A stretch of 64,000 nt of DNA from Parietichytrium sp. I65-24A (Eukaryota; Sar; Bigyra; Thraustochytrida; Thraustochytriidae), in NCBI GenBank assembly GCA_012862575.1, contig BLSF01000046.1:186001-250000 (forward strand), in the 5' to 3' direction. Below are positions 23,964 to 34,786 of the stretch, in pieces. The notes under the pieces are model-generated. The model saw only the letters and a program-made list of their open reading frames with translations. It made no database searches and was not told where the DNA came from. A program made the position numbers and the translations under genes. Position 1 is the first letter of the stretch. Each line of letters begins with the position of its first letter.

Positions 23964-25221
23964 ATGTATCGAGGACGATTCACCCCGAGCAATATGGACC
24001 CTGCTCGCAAGAGCAAATGCGGGAGCCTCGGATGCGGGAGCTGCCTTTGTTTGGCGTTTGTCTTGGTGTTGTTCGCAACGGCCTCGCCATATTGGCTCTG
24101 GCAACAGTCTTTTTACACCAACTCGTACACGACTTCCACCACTTCAACAGGAACCTACGTGGTCTCTTCGGCAACAGGGCAGATCCGGTGCGGATGGTAC
24201 TCACAGTGCTACGTCCGAGAGCAGTGGAACGGGTTTCATGTTTTCAATGACACCGTTTGCTCCGGCGAATTTTATGACAAGGTCGGGCAGTACGGGTTCT
24301 GCGATGAGAAGGAAGGTACCTACTCGGTTCCAACCTCTATCAGGGCAATCCAGGGCCTGATGATTGTCTCTTGTAAGTTGATATCAGAACAGATTTTCTG
24401 GAGAAGGATATGCGAATAAATTAACACAGTGCGAGTTGTGATCCAGGCTTCATTTTGGGTCTTGCGAGCTTTGCAGCTTGCGTAGCACCAGTGCGAGGCG
24501 GCCCTGGAGCAGCAATCGCTGCCGCGGCGCTGTCCTTCTTGGCCATGTGCACGACACTAAGCGCAGTAAGTTCATTCCAAACATGGAGCGTTCGCTTCGC
24601 CCCTTCGTATCTCTGACATTTCTTTTTCCTTTTGCTCCTGATTTTCCGCTTCGTAGTTTGCAGTTGCTGCTTCTTTCAGTAAGTTTCGCGTCTCGGCGTG
24701 GACCTCGCCTGCAGGTCGTCGCGGACCGTTCATTGAATTCTAACAATTGACATTCGCAGGCTGGTACAGGCACTTGAACGGAGAAGGAGGCTACTTGCCT
24801 TACATCGTTGACGGTTCATGCGAGGGCGGCCAGTGTGCGGTCCTCAGCGACAACAGTTCGTCATTTTACTGGGGCCCGGGTTTTACCTCCACTGTGGTCG
24901 CATTTCTCATTACCTTGCTAGCGACAATCGCATTGGCTCTGTTGGCCAAGCGACTCAAGAGTAAGTCTCGGCTAGCCTGCGAAAAGAAGTCGTTTTCTGC
25001 CATTTAGTACTAACGAAACCTCTGTTTGTGTCTGCAACTCGAACGAACGCGACACTACATTGGCCCAATTTTCAGCCAACCAGAAGAGCGATATTGATGG
25101 AACCCGACAGCAACACCACCATCATCACCAACATCAGAATCCTTATCCGGGAGACAAGGGAAACGCCGCAGGGGCAAATCAATTTGACATTCCCGAGGCG
25201 ACCTACGTCGAGCGAGTGTAA
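23964..25221 (+). CDS. Claudin-like four-transmembrane protein, five exons
   Basis: The spliced product is 298 residues. Exons are 23,964-24,372, 24,447-24,565, 24,657-24,678 (22 nt), 24,760-24,960 and 25,076-25,221. All introns are GT...AG, four of four donors read GTAAGT, and phases match throughout. Four hydrophobic segments are visible: TM1 LCLAFVLVLFATA; TM2 around the first junction (FILGLASFAACVA); TM3 AAIAAAALSFLAM running across the microexon (FAVAASF); and TM4 VVAFLITLLATIALALLA. The first extracellular loop has a W...CGWYSQC pattern that resembles the claudin/PMP22 W-GLW-C-C signature. The cytosolic tail carries a His/Gln-rich patch (five His in a row). A second possible start ATG lies at 23,994. 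Claudin-superfamily proteins shape membranes or junctions; the role in a protist is unknown. Confidence 0.8.
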
Positions 25222-28200
25222 TTGTTTCTTTTCACTGTCATAGAAAACTTTCTCCAAATGCAATCGAAGCGCACTAGCACGAAATCAAGCTCACCGGACG
25301 CTATCTCTCCACGTTGCCGCAATTTACAAAGGCACGGACAAGTACGGCCCCCTAATGAGCAAAAGCAAACAACTAAATCTTTTGAAGTTATGCGACCTCT
25401 TTCAACTTTGAACCTTTCTTCCCCTTCGGGTGCCTTCAGGTGGACTTTTGGAACTCTGGTTGGACCCAATCTACCAATTTACAAGGTGAGTCTGACGGTT
25501 GTCCCGGACACCGGACCCGGCGCTCTGCAATGAATGATCACAGACTCTTGCCACTCTCTGCACTGCAATGTCATGTGCATCATGGAGAGATGCATCAAGT
25601 TGTGACTGAAGAGTTGTAATTGGGCGCGTGTGCGTGTGAATAGCCAGGTCGTCGCATTGCGCAACAGGTCTGCCCGACCTCACGGCTTCGAAATCTCTAC
25701 TGTGCCGGTCACGATGTCCTACTGCGTGGCATGCTCCAACACTTAACACACCCATGCCGTTCCAAATCTTGTTCCTAATCCACCGGGCATTTCTCCAAGT
25801 GACATCTGGAGCTCTTTCTTCCAAGTTTCATAAATACAACCCGGCCTTGTCACGTTACTCACAGTCAGTAGTACTGTACGCTTCTTCTCTCCTTCTTCTC
25901 CTTCTTCTTGGTACTCTTTTTCTTCCGTTTTTTCCCTGCTCTTTTCTCCCTCGCACATTAGCCCTCTCTTCCCATCCCTCCCTCTTCGCATCCTCCGCTC
26001 CAAGTTGCGTATAATTTGCACTCTCTTCTTGAGTGACCCTTGCTCAGGAGTGTGCAAAGCTATTGCGGACTACGGCCACGTGGCACCCATCACCTTCACC
26101 CTGTGCTCCTTCTTTTCCACACCTTCCAAAAGCACAGAACACAGAACACAGAGCATAGAGAGTACAGAGAGCGAGTCGATCTTTATCATAAGCTTTTAGC
26201 TCTCAACTCTTTCCAACTCAACCGATGGTCGATGGTCCATGGTCCATGGTTGATGGCTTGCTTTGGGACATGAATTCTGTCCATTATGAACGAAATGAAT
26301 GAATTTTTCGAAAGTTCACGGCCCAGCCATGCCCAGCCTGCCGGGAGTACGATGAGTACCTGAACGGCGTCCATCGCCGAGGGAGCAGATGGGAAAGAGC
26401 AAAGAGCAGAGATAAGTTACAAGCTGTGCCATTGCCAGATCACAGTGGACTTGTTTCGGCCTGGACTAGCAAAGTGGACTTGGGCTTTTCCCTACCATGT
26501 ACAGTTTCTCGATCTCAAAGTTCTTCCGCCATCCCAACGAACTTTAACTCAAAAGCAAAGCTACACGCACTCTGGCTCGACAACAGAATTGAAGTCGACT
26601 TCGACTTCGGCAGAGAAGGAGAAAAGAAAGATGCAGAGGATGCAGAGTGCCAAATTTCACCACAATAGCAATCAAGCCATATCAAGCCTAACCTTTTCAA
26701 AGACGGAATCGATAGCATCGGTCTTCTCAAAACAGGGACGAGTCGTGACAATAAGAGATTTCAGAATTCATACAACTCTCTTCGGAACGGTGAACGAACG
26801 CACCCCGACCACACTCAGCTTGCCAATGATCTGAGCCCGCAGCTCGAGAGTTACGAATTCAAAGAGGGCTGTGAGTCTCGGGAGCAGTCGATTCGATTTC
26901 TATGCAAAAGTGAGCCCAAGAGATGGACCGAATGAATAAAGGTAGTGGGTGGCGGTGCTTTTGTTAATGGATCCGAGGCAGTTCGACGGTCCGAAAAATG
27001 CTAGAAATGAAAGAGCTTGGGCAAATGAGTAGCCAATGGGAAGGCAGACTCACTGTCAACTTGAACGCGAAACGAGACTTGGCGCATTCGGGGAGCGAGG
27101 GTGGAGCGGTGTGGAAAGGGATGACGATTTATTTCGTCCAATTCCTTCCTCCTCGAGGTTGTTCATTGAATGCTCGAGTTACTGGAGGCAGATTTGCGAG
27201 AGCTGCGGAAGAGATGGGTCAAAGCAATCATAACTTTCAGTTAACAGTGAACGCGAAAGCGACGCGATGGCCAAAGCCAGAAGAGTGCTGAGTGCTTGAG
27301 TACTGACTGACCGTGCGAAGAGAAGGGCTTGCTCGCGAGAACACGTTGTGGGGCAGAAAATCTTGTCTTGGTTTCAGAGTGAGCATTTCAAATCTTTCTT
27401 CTCTTTATACAATTCTGTTGTAAAAAGCACTGAATACATCATTCTGATTCCCTCACCGACTGAAATGCGAAACAGCCAAGGCCAAATGCGCCGCTTTCAC
27501 CTTCGTATAGTTTTAGTATGTATCTTGTGGACGGTGACATCGGACGGTCAAGATGAGAAATGAAAAACGCCGCGCTCTCCTCTTACGGCTGACACACACA
27601 CACACGGCACACGCACGAGGGCGCTTACTGCCTGCTGTCTTCCATCCGAGTTGAAACGTCCAAGAATTTCGCTACAAGTTCAGCATTCGAGCAACGCAAG
27701 GCAACCCAAGCGTTCACAAGTCAGTATTCAGTCTGAGAAAGTCAGTATTTCAGATTTTCAGATTTTCAGATTTAGCATTCAGAAGAGCGAGCCATGCGTC
27801 AGGAGATCATGAGCATGAGAAGAATGAGTTTGACTTGGTTGACTGGCCGCACACTCTCCACACATCTAAAAACACACACGCACTGCCTGTACATACCGAC
27901 CAAGTTGTACCTAGGAGTACTGCACAGAGATACACAGAGCACGAGCCGGAGAGTGGCTCTCCAACCCATCTCCGGGTTCTATTCGTTTCAACTGACACCG
28001 GTAAGGCTGGTGACGCTTCGGTCATGATGCGGCGTTCAATCGCAGATGGTGCATTGTGGAGAGAGGGAGAGAGAGAGGGGATGGGAATGTAAGTCTGACC
28101 CTGCTTGTTACAATGTAGAGGTTCGATTTGATGATGATTTCATTGTGTGAGTGAAATTTGAAAAGAGAGGAAGAAGCCTTTGATTACGTTCGTCTGGACT

Positions 28201-30410
28201 GTCGCACAATGTCACACACCACAGAGCGCAAGGTGGTAATCCTTCACGCAGGGCCAACTGCTACCGTTCCAGCTGAAAGCGCTGTAGAGTCTGTTGGTCA
28301 AAGTCGCTTGGATTCATGATTTGGAAGGAGATGTAAATTCCGCAATACATGTCATCAAGCGATGAATCGATCGATCGATGTTCAGGAGAAGCTTGCAGCG
28401 CCGACAAACATTCGGCATTCAACAACTTTTCCAAATCAGGATCAAAAAGCACTCAATTTTTTCAAAAGGAATTTCGCGCAGCACTGCCAAAAACAGCAGA
28501 ATTCAGATTGACAATGAGAAAAGCAACTGCTAATAGATTTACCAACTTACCGGTCCGCGTAGCTGGAAAATGTGTGAAAGCAGCCATCATCGCAACTCTC
28601 GCAACCTGTCGCAAAGTTGCAAAACAATGCCAAGCCAAACCAAGCTAAACCAGCCAGTCTGAAATTCCGTAGTCCTAGACCTTCTGATCACATTGACTGC
28701 GAGCCCTGATGTATCGAAACCTGCGAACCATCTCGCATTTCTCGCATTCGCAGTACACGCCTTAACTTACTGCTTATTGTCGTTCCAAATTGCGGTTTCC
28801 TCTGTCAGTATTTGCAGTTCAGAATTCAGTGTGTGGATGGATAGTTACCGGTACGTGACCTCTTCTTGAGAAGGAGGCCTTCTAGATTCTGCAACTCTAT
28901 AATTCTTTCGGCTGTGAATTGTGAACTGTTTTTTCTTTCCTTTTTTGAAGGAATCACTGCCAAGCAAAGTAAGGAATGAGAAAATGAATGAATGAATGAC
29001 TCAACTTTCACTCACAAGTCAATTCGCTGTGAACGGCACGACCTCCCTCCTTCCGCTTTCTTCCGCTTTCCTACTGTTTTGTATAATAATACTCTATTGC
29101 AACCCTATGTGTATCTTGGGCGCACACATGCACACGCTACGAGAGTCTATGAGGTCCTTAGGGCAATGGCTGCCCACCCGGATACTACTGATTTCAATAT
29201 ATGGGGATAGCAGCACAATACAAAACCTTGCTCGACTACCCCTACGGTAGACGCAGTAGTACCTGACATCCCGTACATAGTACTTTTATATTGTGAGGTA
29301 GAGGTACCTTAATGCTTCTGGTTCTACTCTTGCTATGCCCACCAGACCCGGACTGATCCCCGCGGACCTTACTTCAGCTTATAGAGATCTTACACAAACT
29401 TCCTAATTGCACTTTAGGGAATCTGCTATAAGGTGTCTTATTCAAGCATCTATCCTGAAGCTTAATATAAGTCACGGGAAAATAGCATGGACCCCGCGGC
29501 ATAGAGGATTAGAGATACCGCTAGTTGTCAGGTATCTGGAAAAAATCCAAAATTCCAAATCAAATAAATACGGAGCGCAGAGAGCGAGCTGAGCAGAGAG
29601 ATGAGAGCAAGAGAAAGAAAGAAAGAAGAACAAGAAGCTACTGATATGATTATCCATGAATAGTTACCGAGTACCAGTACTCCTGCACTCGGAAAGAAAA
29701 CAAAGAAACAAACAAACAAACAAATAACTATTAATGTAATTTAAGACTTCAATTCCCCATAAGTTAGCAAAACAAACAAACCAAGAATCCACCAGCCAAA
29801 CAAAACCACCACTCTCTCTCTCTCTCTCTCACTCACTCAGTCACACATACACACGCCCGCCGACATAGCATCCACTAACCCCCATCCACACACACACACG
29901 AAACCCAAACCACACACTCCTCCTCTGTCAGAGACAGAGAGACAGACAGAGAGAGAAAGAGAGATAATTTAGAACAAGAACAAGAACAAGAAGAAGAAGA
30001 AGAGAAATTGCCGTACCAGCACTGATTGTGAGTACCTCCAGTGAGAGCGAGCGAGAGAGAGAGAGAGACAGAGAGAGAGAGCAAGAGAACTAGTAGCGAA
30101 GCAAAGCACTCCAAGCACTGTCCAGACTGTCCAGACTCCAAAAGCCACTCCGTCTCAGTGCGCCAGTGCATTTGCATTGCATGTCAGTGCATTTGCATGT
30201 CAGTGCATGTCAGCGCGCCAGTGTATCACAAACTCACACAACCAACTTGACGAGGCAGTCAGTCAGTCACTCAGTCACTCAGTCACTCAGTCAATCAGTC
30301 AATCAGACGTGGCGCAGACGGTGCTCGCAAAAAGGCTCAAAGGCTCAAAGGTTCAAAGTCTCAAAGTCTCAAAGGCAGCTGGAGCTGGTAGCTGGTAGCT
30401 GTTAGCAGAG
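25222..30410. other. Intergenic stretch upstream of the BMP-kelch receptor
   Basis: It begins with the 3' UTR of the claudin-like gene. No supported gene follows. Frames at 26,998-27,291 (+) and 28,349-28,648 (+) have acceptable composition but no family and no partner exons. Repeats include an 8-bp TTTTCAGA run (27,748-27,773), CT and GA runs (29,814-29,829 and 30,048-30,085) and those listed below. A stretch at 29,100-29,530 is rich in CTA/TAC-type trinucleotides and differs in texture from its neighbours. Confidence 0.45.
30255..30401. repeat. Cluster of 7-8 bp tandem repeats in a probable 5' UTR or promoter
   Basis: Three short arrays lie in a row just before the receptor start codon: a CAGTCACT-type run (30,255-30,306), an 8-bp AAGGCTCA-like array (about 30,331-30,375) and an AGCTGGT array (about 30,378-30,401). 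They end 10 bp before the ATG at 30,411, so if transcribed they sit in the 5' UTR. Confidence 0.85.
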
Positions 30411-33400
30411 ATGGGCGTGCGGTGGAGCGAGTTGGCGGCGTGCGCGCTGTGGGCATGGGTTTGCGCGAGCATGGCCGGAGTGGGCGAAGCGCAGTTCATG
30501 GGCGTGGTGGAGTGCGACGCGAATATCCTGGACAGCGGGTTCAATGAGATGTTGTACAACGGGTTCGAGGATGCCAAGGACAAGTTGAATGTGACGTATG
30601 TGCTGCCGGAGAAGAACGGACAGAGCGAATGCATCTCGGAGTGGTCCTACGGGAAGCTCAAGGCGCTGATAGAGACGAACAACGTGCAGCACATCATCAT
30701 GAACGGGGAGAACGCCGTCAATGAGCTGAGCAATCACATGACTCAGCTCAAGGCTGACTTTAGCACCCTCAAATTCACGTCCGTGGACTACACGCCGAAT
30801 GATTTCGACAGCACCTGGACGGATTGGCAGACGGTCACCTTCAGCGAAGAGGCCGTCGCATACGTGGTGGGGTACTTGGCTGGAAAGGTGTCAGAGAGCA
30901 AGGTGATCGGTGGGCTGTTTGGCGTGCCGTACAGCCCTCTCAAACGCTTCAGGAACGGGTTCGCGGCCGGCGTAGCAGCTTCGTGCCCCAACTGCGTCGT
31001 ACACTCGACGTACATGGGTAGCTTTGACAGCGAGAACGGTGGGGGCCTCTTTGCAAACTACACGGTCGGATCCCTCGGGGCAGATGTCGTCTTTGCAGCT
31101 GCTGGGAATGCAGGCCTCGGAGCTCTGCGGGGAGCCGCTGCGAACGGAGCGTACGTGATCGGTGTCGATACGGACCAGTACTCCTATTTTTCGGACAATT
31201 ACCCGGAGCTAAAAGAATACCTCATCACGTCGGCCTTGAAGCCGGTGGAGAAAGCGGTCTCGGAGGTCATCTCAGACCACTTGAAGGGGGAATTTCAAGG
31301 CGGCCAAGTCAAGCTCTTGAAGTCGGTTGCCATCGCGGACTGCCACGATGCGTGCACCAAAATCAGCGAACAGTACGTTGCTGCAAAGGCCATCGTGAGC
31401 AAGGTGCAGGACAGCGTGGAGTTTCTGCAGGTCGAGTACAGCACCGGAGCTTTCGCGCTCAGCAAGCTGTATGGCACCGACGCGGCTTTCGACAGCTGGA
31501 CTTCTCCAGTTGGGATCTACGGCCCAGTGCCAGACGCTGCCTCGAAAGCAGCAACGACAACCTTTGAGTTCTACGGTGACCGCACGATGTACTTCTTCGG
31601 TGGCACAACCGATGCAAAGGCTGACGGGTCCAACGAACTCTGGAGCTTTAATGTGGGCAGTGTGACCTGGGAGCAACATTTCAACTACGACTCGTCAGCT
31701 GTGCCTGGCGCCCGGTTCTCTGCTTCACTGGGGTCGATCGCGACGGACGATGGTATGTCCCTCGTACTTTTTGGGGGCCAGTCCGGCGGGGATCTCCTGG
31801 GAGATACCTGGGAATACACATTGCCAACCAAAGCCTTCCCTCTTGGAGAATGGAAGCAGATCTCCACTGCGACCCATCCATCTGCTCGCGCTAATCACGC
31901 CGCTGCGTCAGCGGGCGACAAGGTCTATGTCTTTGGGGGCCAGGACAATGCAGGCCGCCTGTTGAATGATATGCACGTCTACGCCTCGGGAGCTTGGACT
32001 GAGGTTTGCTCCTCCTGTCACGATGCTCTTGTAGGGCGGTCTTATCACACCCTCACACCTTCCGAGGACGGCAAATTCCTCTACCTTCACGGCGGCCTTG
32101 ATTCGTCCCAGGCCCCTCTCTCCGATCTCTGGAAATACAGCATTGACGAAGACTCCTGGACGCGCCTTGCGGACAACACGGTGAAGAGGAGCTCGCATCA
32201 GGCGATCATGGTAGACGTCGTCGCTCCGGTAGCTTCGGCTGCAGATGAGGACATCAAGGTCCAGACGGCCCTTGCTTTTGTGGGTGGTTCGTTTGCGTCA
32301 TCGGCAACTGACCGCGAGAAGCGAAGTGTCGCCTACTATTTCCTTGACATGGACGAGTGGGTCAGCGTCTACAGCTACGATCCCTCGGCAGAGGCTCAGA
32401 GCTGCACCTCGGACTCGAGCGCTGAGGTCGTGGATGGCTATGTCAACTACAGGCCGCGCATGTCTTTCGTCGCCTTTCCCGGTCCAGCTCAGGAAGATGT
32501 TTTAGACACCGAGAAGATCATCATCTTTGGAGGAAGAAACGCTGATGGTGAGCTCCAAACGCGCCTGGACGTGTTCCATCCTGCCACTAAGCCGTACGAA
32601 GAGAATCTGAATCAGGTGCCTCAAGGGGTCATGTACGGCCTTTTGGTACTCTTTATCATCAGCGGGTCCCTCTCTGTTTTGCTATTGGTCTGGAGTTGGC
32701 GCAGGAGGCGCCATACTGTACTGCGCTCTGCACAATTCCCGTTCCTCTTCATGGTCGCCATTGGTGTTCTCGTCTCCTCGTCGGCTATCGTCCCCATCCT
32801 CATCGATGACACCAATGACATCAACGGTTACGCAAAACTTGGGGAGTACAAGCCGGCCAACATGGGTTGCATGGCAAGCGTTTGGCTTTTCACGACTGGC
32901 TTTATCTTGTCGTTTGCGCCTCTCTTTGCAAAAATGTGGAGAGTGCACAAAATTTTCTCGGATACCAAGCTCCGCAAGATTAAGATTAGCAATGCGCAAC
33001 TCTTTGGAGTGTGCTTCGTGCTCATGGTTATAGAATTGGCGATGGTCACTGCGTGGCAAGTTGTGGACCCGATGACCTTCCAGCGTGTGACGAAGACCTA
33101 CAACGAGCTAGGAAATCCAAGTTCCTCAGTGGCGTACTGCACCAGTGAAAAGTCGTACATATTTGTGATCGCCATCCTGGCCTTCCACATCGCAATTCTG
33201 CTGTACGGCAACTTTCTCAGCTGGAAAGCTCGCAAAATCGATGTCCGCTTTCAAGAGTCTCGCGGTATTGCGATCACGTTGGTTGCCAACCTCCAAGTGC
33301 TCGCGCTTTCTGCCCCGGTGCTTGTAATTGTCGCAGAGATCCCCTTGGCGCGTGTCACCATCCTTTGTGGTGTCATTTTCTTGAACTCGATGTCCATTTT

Positions 33401-33689
33401 GGGATTCATCTTCTTGCCAAAGTACATGATGGTCCACTCTGGCAAATACGATCTCAATACGAGCACCAACCAAAACAGCAGCAGCATGGCTGGCGGAAAT
33501 CATTTCAACAGCTCCGAAGGTCATTCCAACCCTACGTACGACGAGTCCATCGCTACTTCATTCCATGCTGAATACTTCAAGTCCACCGATGTCCGCCCGC
33601 CAAAGTCTGCACCACCATCTGCTCCTGGAAGCTTCGACAGCTTTAGCAGCTCCTACAAAGACCACAAGGAGGACGACTTTTCCGTCTGA
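30411..33689 (+). CDS. BMP-domain, kelch, class C-like seven-TM receptor
   Basis: This is an intronless gene of 1,092 residues with an ATG start. A signal peptide covers about residues 1-28. Next comes a periplasmic-binding-type BMP/PnrA domain (about 29-345), marked by DVVFAAAGNAGLGALRGAA followed by GVDTDQY, the nucleoside-lipoprotein hallmark. A kelch region follows (about 380-720) with six repeats centred on FFGG, LFGG, VFGG, LHGG, FVGG and IFGG. Seven transmembrane helices (about 740-1010) match GABA-B/class C receptors, including the FLPK motif near residue 1000 at the end of TM7. The cytosolic tail is Ser-rich. BMP-7TM receptors are known in Dictyostelium (Grl family); the kelch block between ligand domain and membrane is the unusual part. 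It probably binds a small extracellular ligand and signals through G proteins; the ligand is unknown. Confidence 0.95.
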   Translation: MGVRWSELAACALWAWVCASMAGVGEAQFMGVVECDANILDSGFNEMLYNGFEDAKDKLNVTYVLPEKNGQSECISEWSYGKLKALIETNNVQHIIMNGENAVNELSNHMTQLKADFSTLKFTSVDYTPNDFDSTWTDWQTVTFSEEAVAYVVGYLAGKVSESKVIGGLFGVPYSPLKRFRNGFAAGVAASCPNCVVHSTYMGSFDSENGGGLFANYTVGSLGADVVFAAAGNAGLGALRGAAANGAYVIGVDTDQYSYFSDNYPELKEYLITSALKPVEKAVSEVISDHLKGEFQGGQVKLLKSVAIADCHDACTKISEQYVAAKAIVSKVQDSVEFLQVEYSTGAFALSKLYGTDAAFDSWTSPVGIYGPVPDAASKAATTTFEFYGDRTMYFFGGTTDAKADGSNELWSFNVGSVTWEQHFNYDSSAVPGARFSASLGSIATDDGMSLVLFGGQSGGDLLGDTWEYTLPTKAFPLGEWKQISTATHPSARANHAAASAGDKVYVFGGQDNAGRLLNDMHVYASGAWTEVCSSCHDALVGRSYHTLTPSEDGKFLYLHGGLDSSQAPLSDLWKYSIDEDSWTRLADNTVKRSSHQAIMVDVVAPVASAADEDIKVQTALAFVGGSFASSATDREKRSVAYYFLDMDEWVSVYSYDPSAEAQSCTSDSSAEVVDGYVNYRPRMSFVAFPGPAQEDVLDTEKIIIFGGRNADGELQTRLDVFHPATKPYEENLNQVPQGVMYGLLVLFIISGSLSVLLLVWSWRRRRHTVLRSAQFPFLFMVAIGVLVSSSAIVPILIDDTNDINGYAKLGEYKPANMGCMASVWLFTTGFILSFAPLFAKMWRVHKIFSDTKLRKIKISNAQLFGVCFVLMVIELAMVTAWQVVDPMTFQRVTKTYNELGNPSSSVAYCTSEKSYIFVIAILAFHIAILLYGNFLSWKARKIDVRFQESRGIAITLVANLQVLALSAPVLVIVAEIPLARVTILCGVIFLNSMSILGFIFLPKYMMVHSGKYDLNTSTNQNSSSMAGGNHFNSSEGHSNPTYDESIATSFHAEYFKSTDVRPPKSAPPSAPGSFDSFSSSYKDHKEDDFSV

Positions 33690-34259
33690 AACCTTGGCTG
33701 AACCCTGTCTCTCTTGTCTCTGCCACTGTCTACTTGTGATATTCTCTTGTAAATGTAATAGGCACGCACTGACCACCTTTTCGTGCCGAACAATTATATT
33801 ATGTATCGACGTGTTAGAAATGAACAAAGCTTTATGTTTTTCGCCGACGAGCGTCGTTCCCGTTTTAGCCTTAGTCTAAAGATTGAAATTGAAGGTTCCA
33901 GCAATCGTTCCATGTGCCCAAGTGTTGTTCCTTTCACTCGTAGATTCCTTTTCGCCAAGGTGCCTGGCTGCCTTTCTGCCTGTTGCCATTTCTCGAATGA
34001 GGAGACAGTGAGTTGACAAAGCGTTCAAACATCCTCCACAGTTGAAAACGAGATCCAAGGGCAAAAGAAATAACAATGGAGCGAAAGACAAACTTTAATG
34101 AATTCACTCAATACTCTTTGAGGGCCAAAACGTGGCGCATTCAGATTTGCAACATCGGTGTACTCGTGACGAATCAAGACAACATCAGAGCATTTGCGAA
34201 AGGCGCTGTTAAAGCAGTCTTTGAAACTTTCTTTCCCGGGACAAAGCGAGCGCGCGGCA
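33690..34259. other. Convergent intergenic spacer
   Basis: This is the 3'-to-3' spacer between the receptor and the TMEM107 gene. Only short chance frames are present. No RNA gene or repeat is visible. Confidence 0.6.
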
Positions 34260-34786
34260 TCAATAGGGTGTCGTTTTGAGAACGAAGATGTTGAGGATGA
34301 CTCCAAGCTCCACCAAGGCCGGCAGGAGGTTAAACAGGCCGCAAATTTTCCAATACGTTTCCGGGCTCCACGAATATAGAATAAACCAGCAAGTGTAGAT
34401 TGCGCCGAGGAAATGCAAACATGCCTGAACTAGATTTACGCTGCGAAAGAAAATTGACAGGCCCGCGAACATCCCCAAAAAGTCAAAGAAGAAGCATGCC
34501 GCCGAGACAATCCAAGCAGTCTGAAGCCCGGCAAGTGACGCTTCATAAGTCGCCGTCGTCGCTGACGAGCTCAAGTTGTCCAGCACGTTATCAGACTGAC
34601 CGCGATTTGCAAAATGCGAAATGAACAGTCCAGCCACGCATTCGTCAGCAGACCAGAACCGAAAGACAGTCGCCACGGCCGCAATCAACAACTCACCAGA
34701 TGATAATGTAACACCATCACGGCCAAAAAGTGTCCTGTCGTGATGGCAAACCTCCCAGGTATCAAGTACTCCTCCGCTTGCCCCAT
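34260..34786 (-). CDS. TMEM107: TMEM107 homologue (ciliary transition-zone membrane protein), two exons
   Basis: Exon 1 is 34,786-34,697 (30 codons, starting MGQAEEYLIPGRF) and exon 2 is 34,595-34,260. The 101-nt intron has a GTGAGT donor and a GTCAG acceptor in phase 0. The spliced product is 141 residues; human TMEM107 has 140. Four hydrophobic helices are present. From memory of the human protein, conserved landmarks are the N-terminal RF, the second-helix block ending FAGLSIFF (human FLSGVSMF), TYW in the third loop, and the C-terminal LPALVELGVIL...VLKTTPY (human LPAVTEMALF...GLKKKPF). The longer uninterrupted frame that reads through the intron has no ATG. TMEM107 belongs to the MKS module that controls membrane protein entry into cilia. 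Its presence implies a flagellated stage. Confidence 0.88.

Noticed and set aside
34596-34696. Continuous minus-strand frame joining the TMEM107 coding sequence to an LIAAVATVFRFW segment
   Set aside because: The frame has no ATG. GTGAGT and GTCAG splice signals remove it, and the spliced protein matches TMEM107 in length and alignment.
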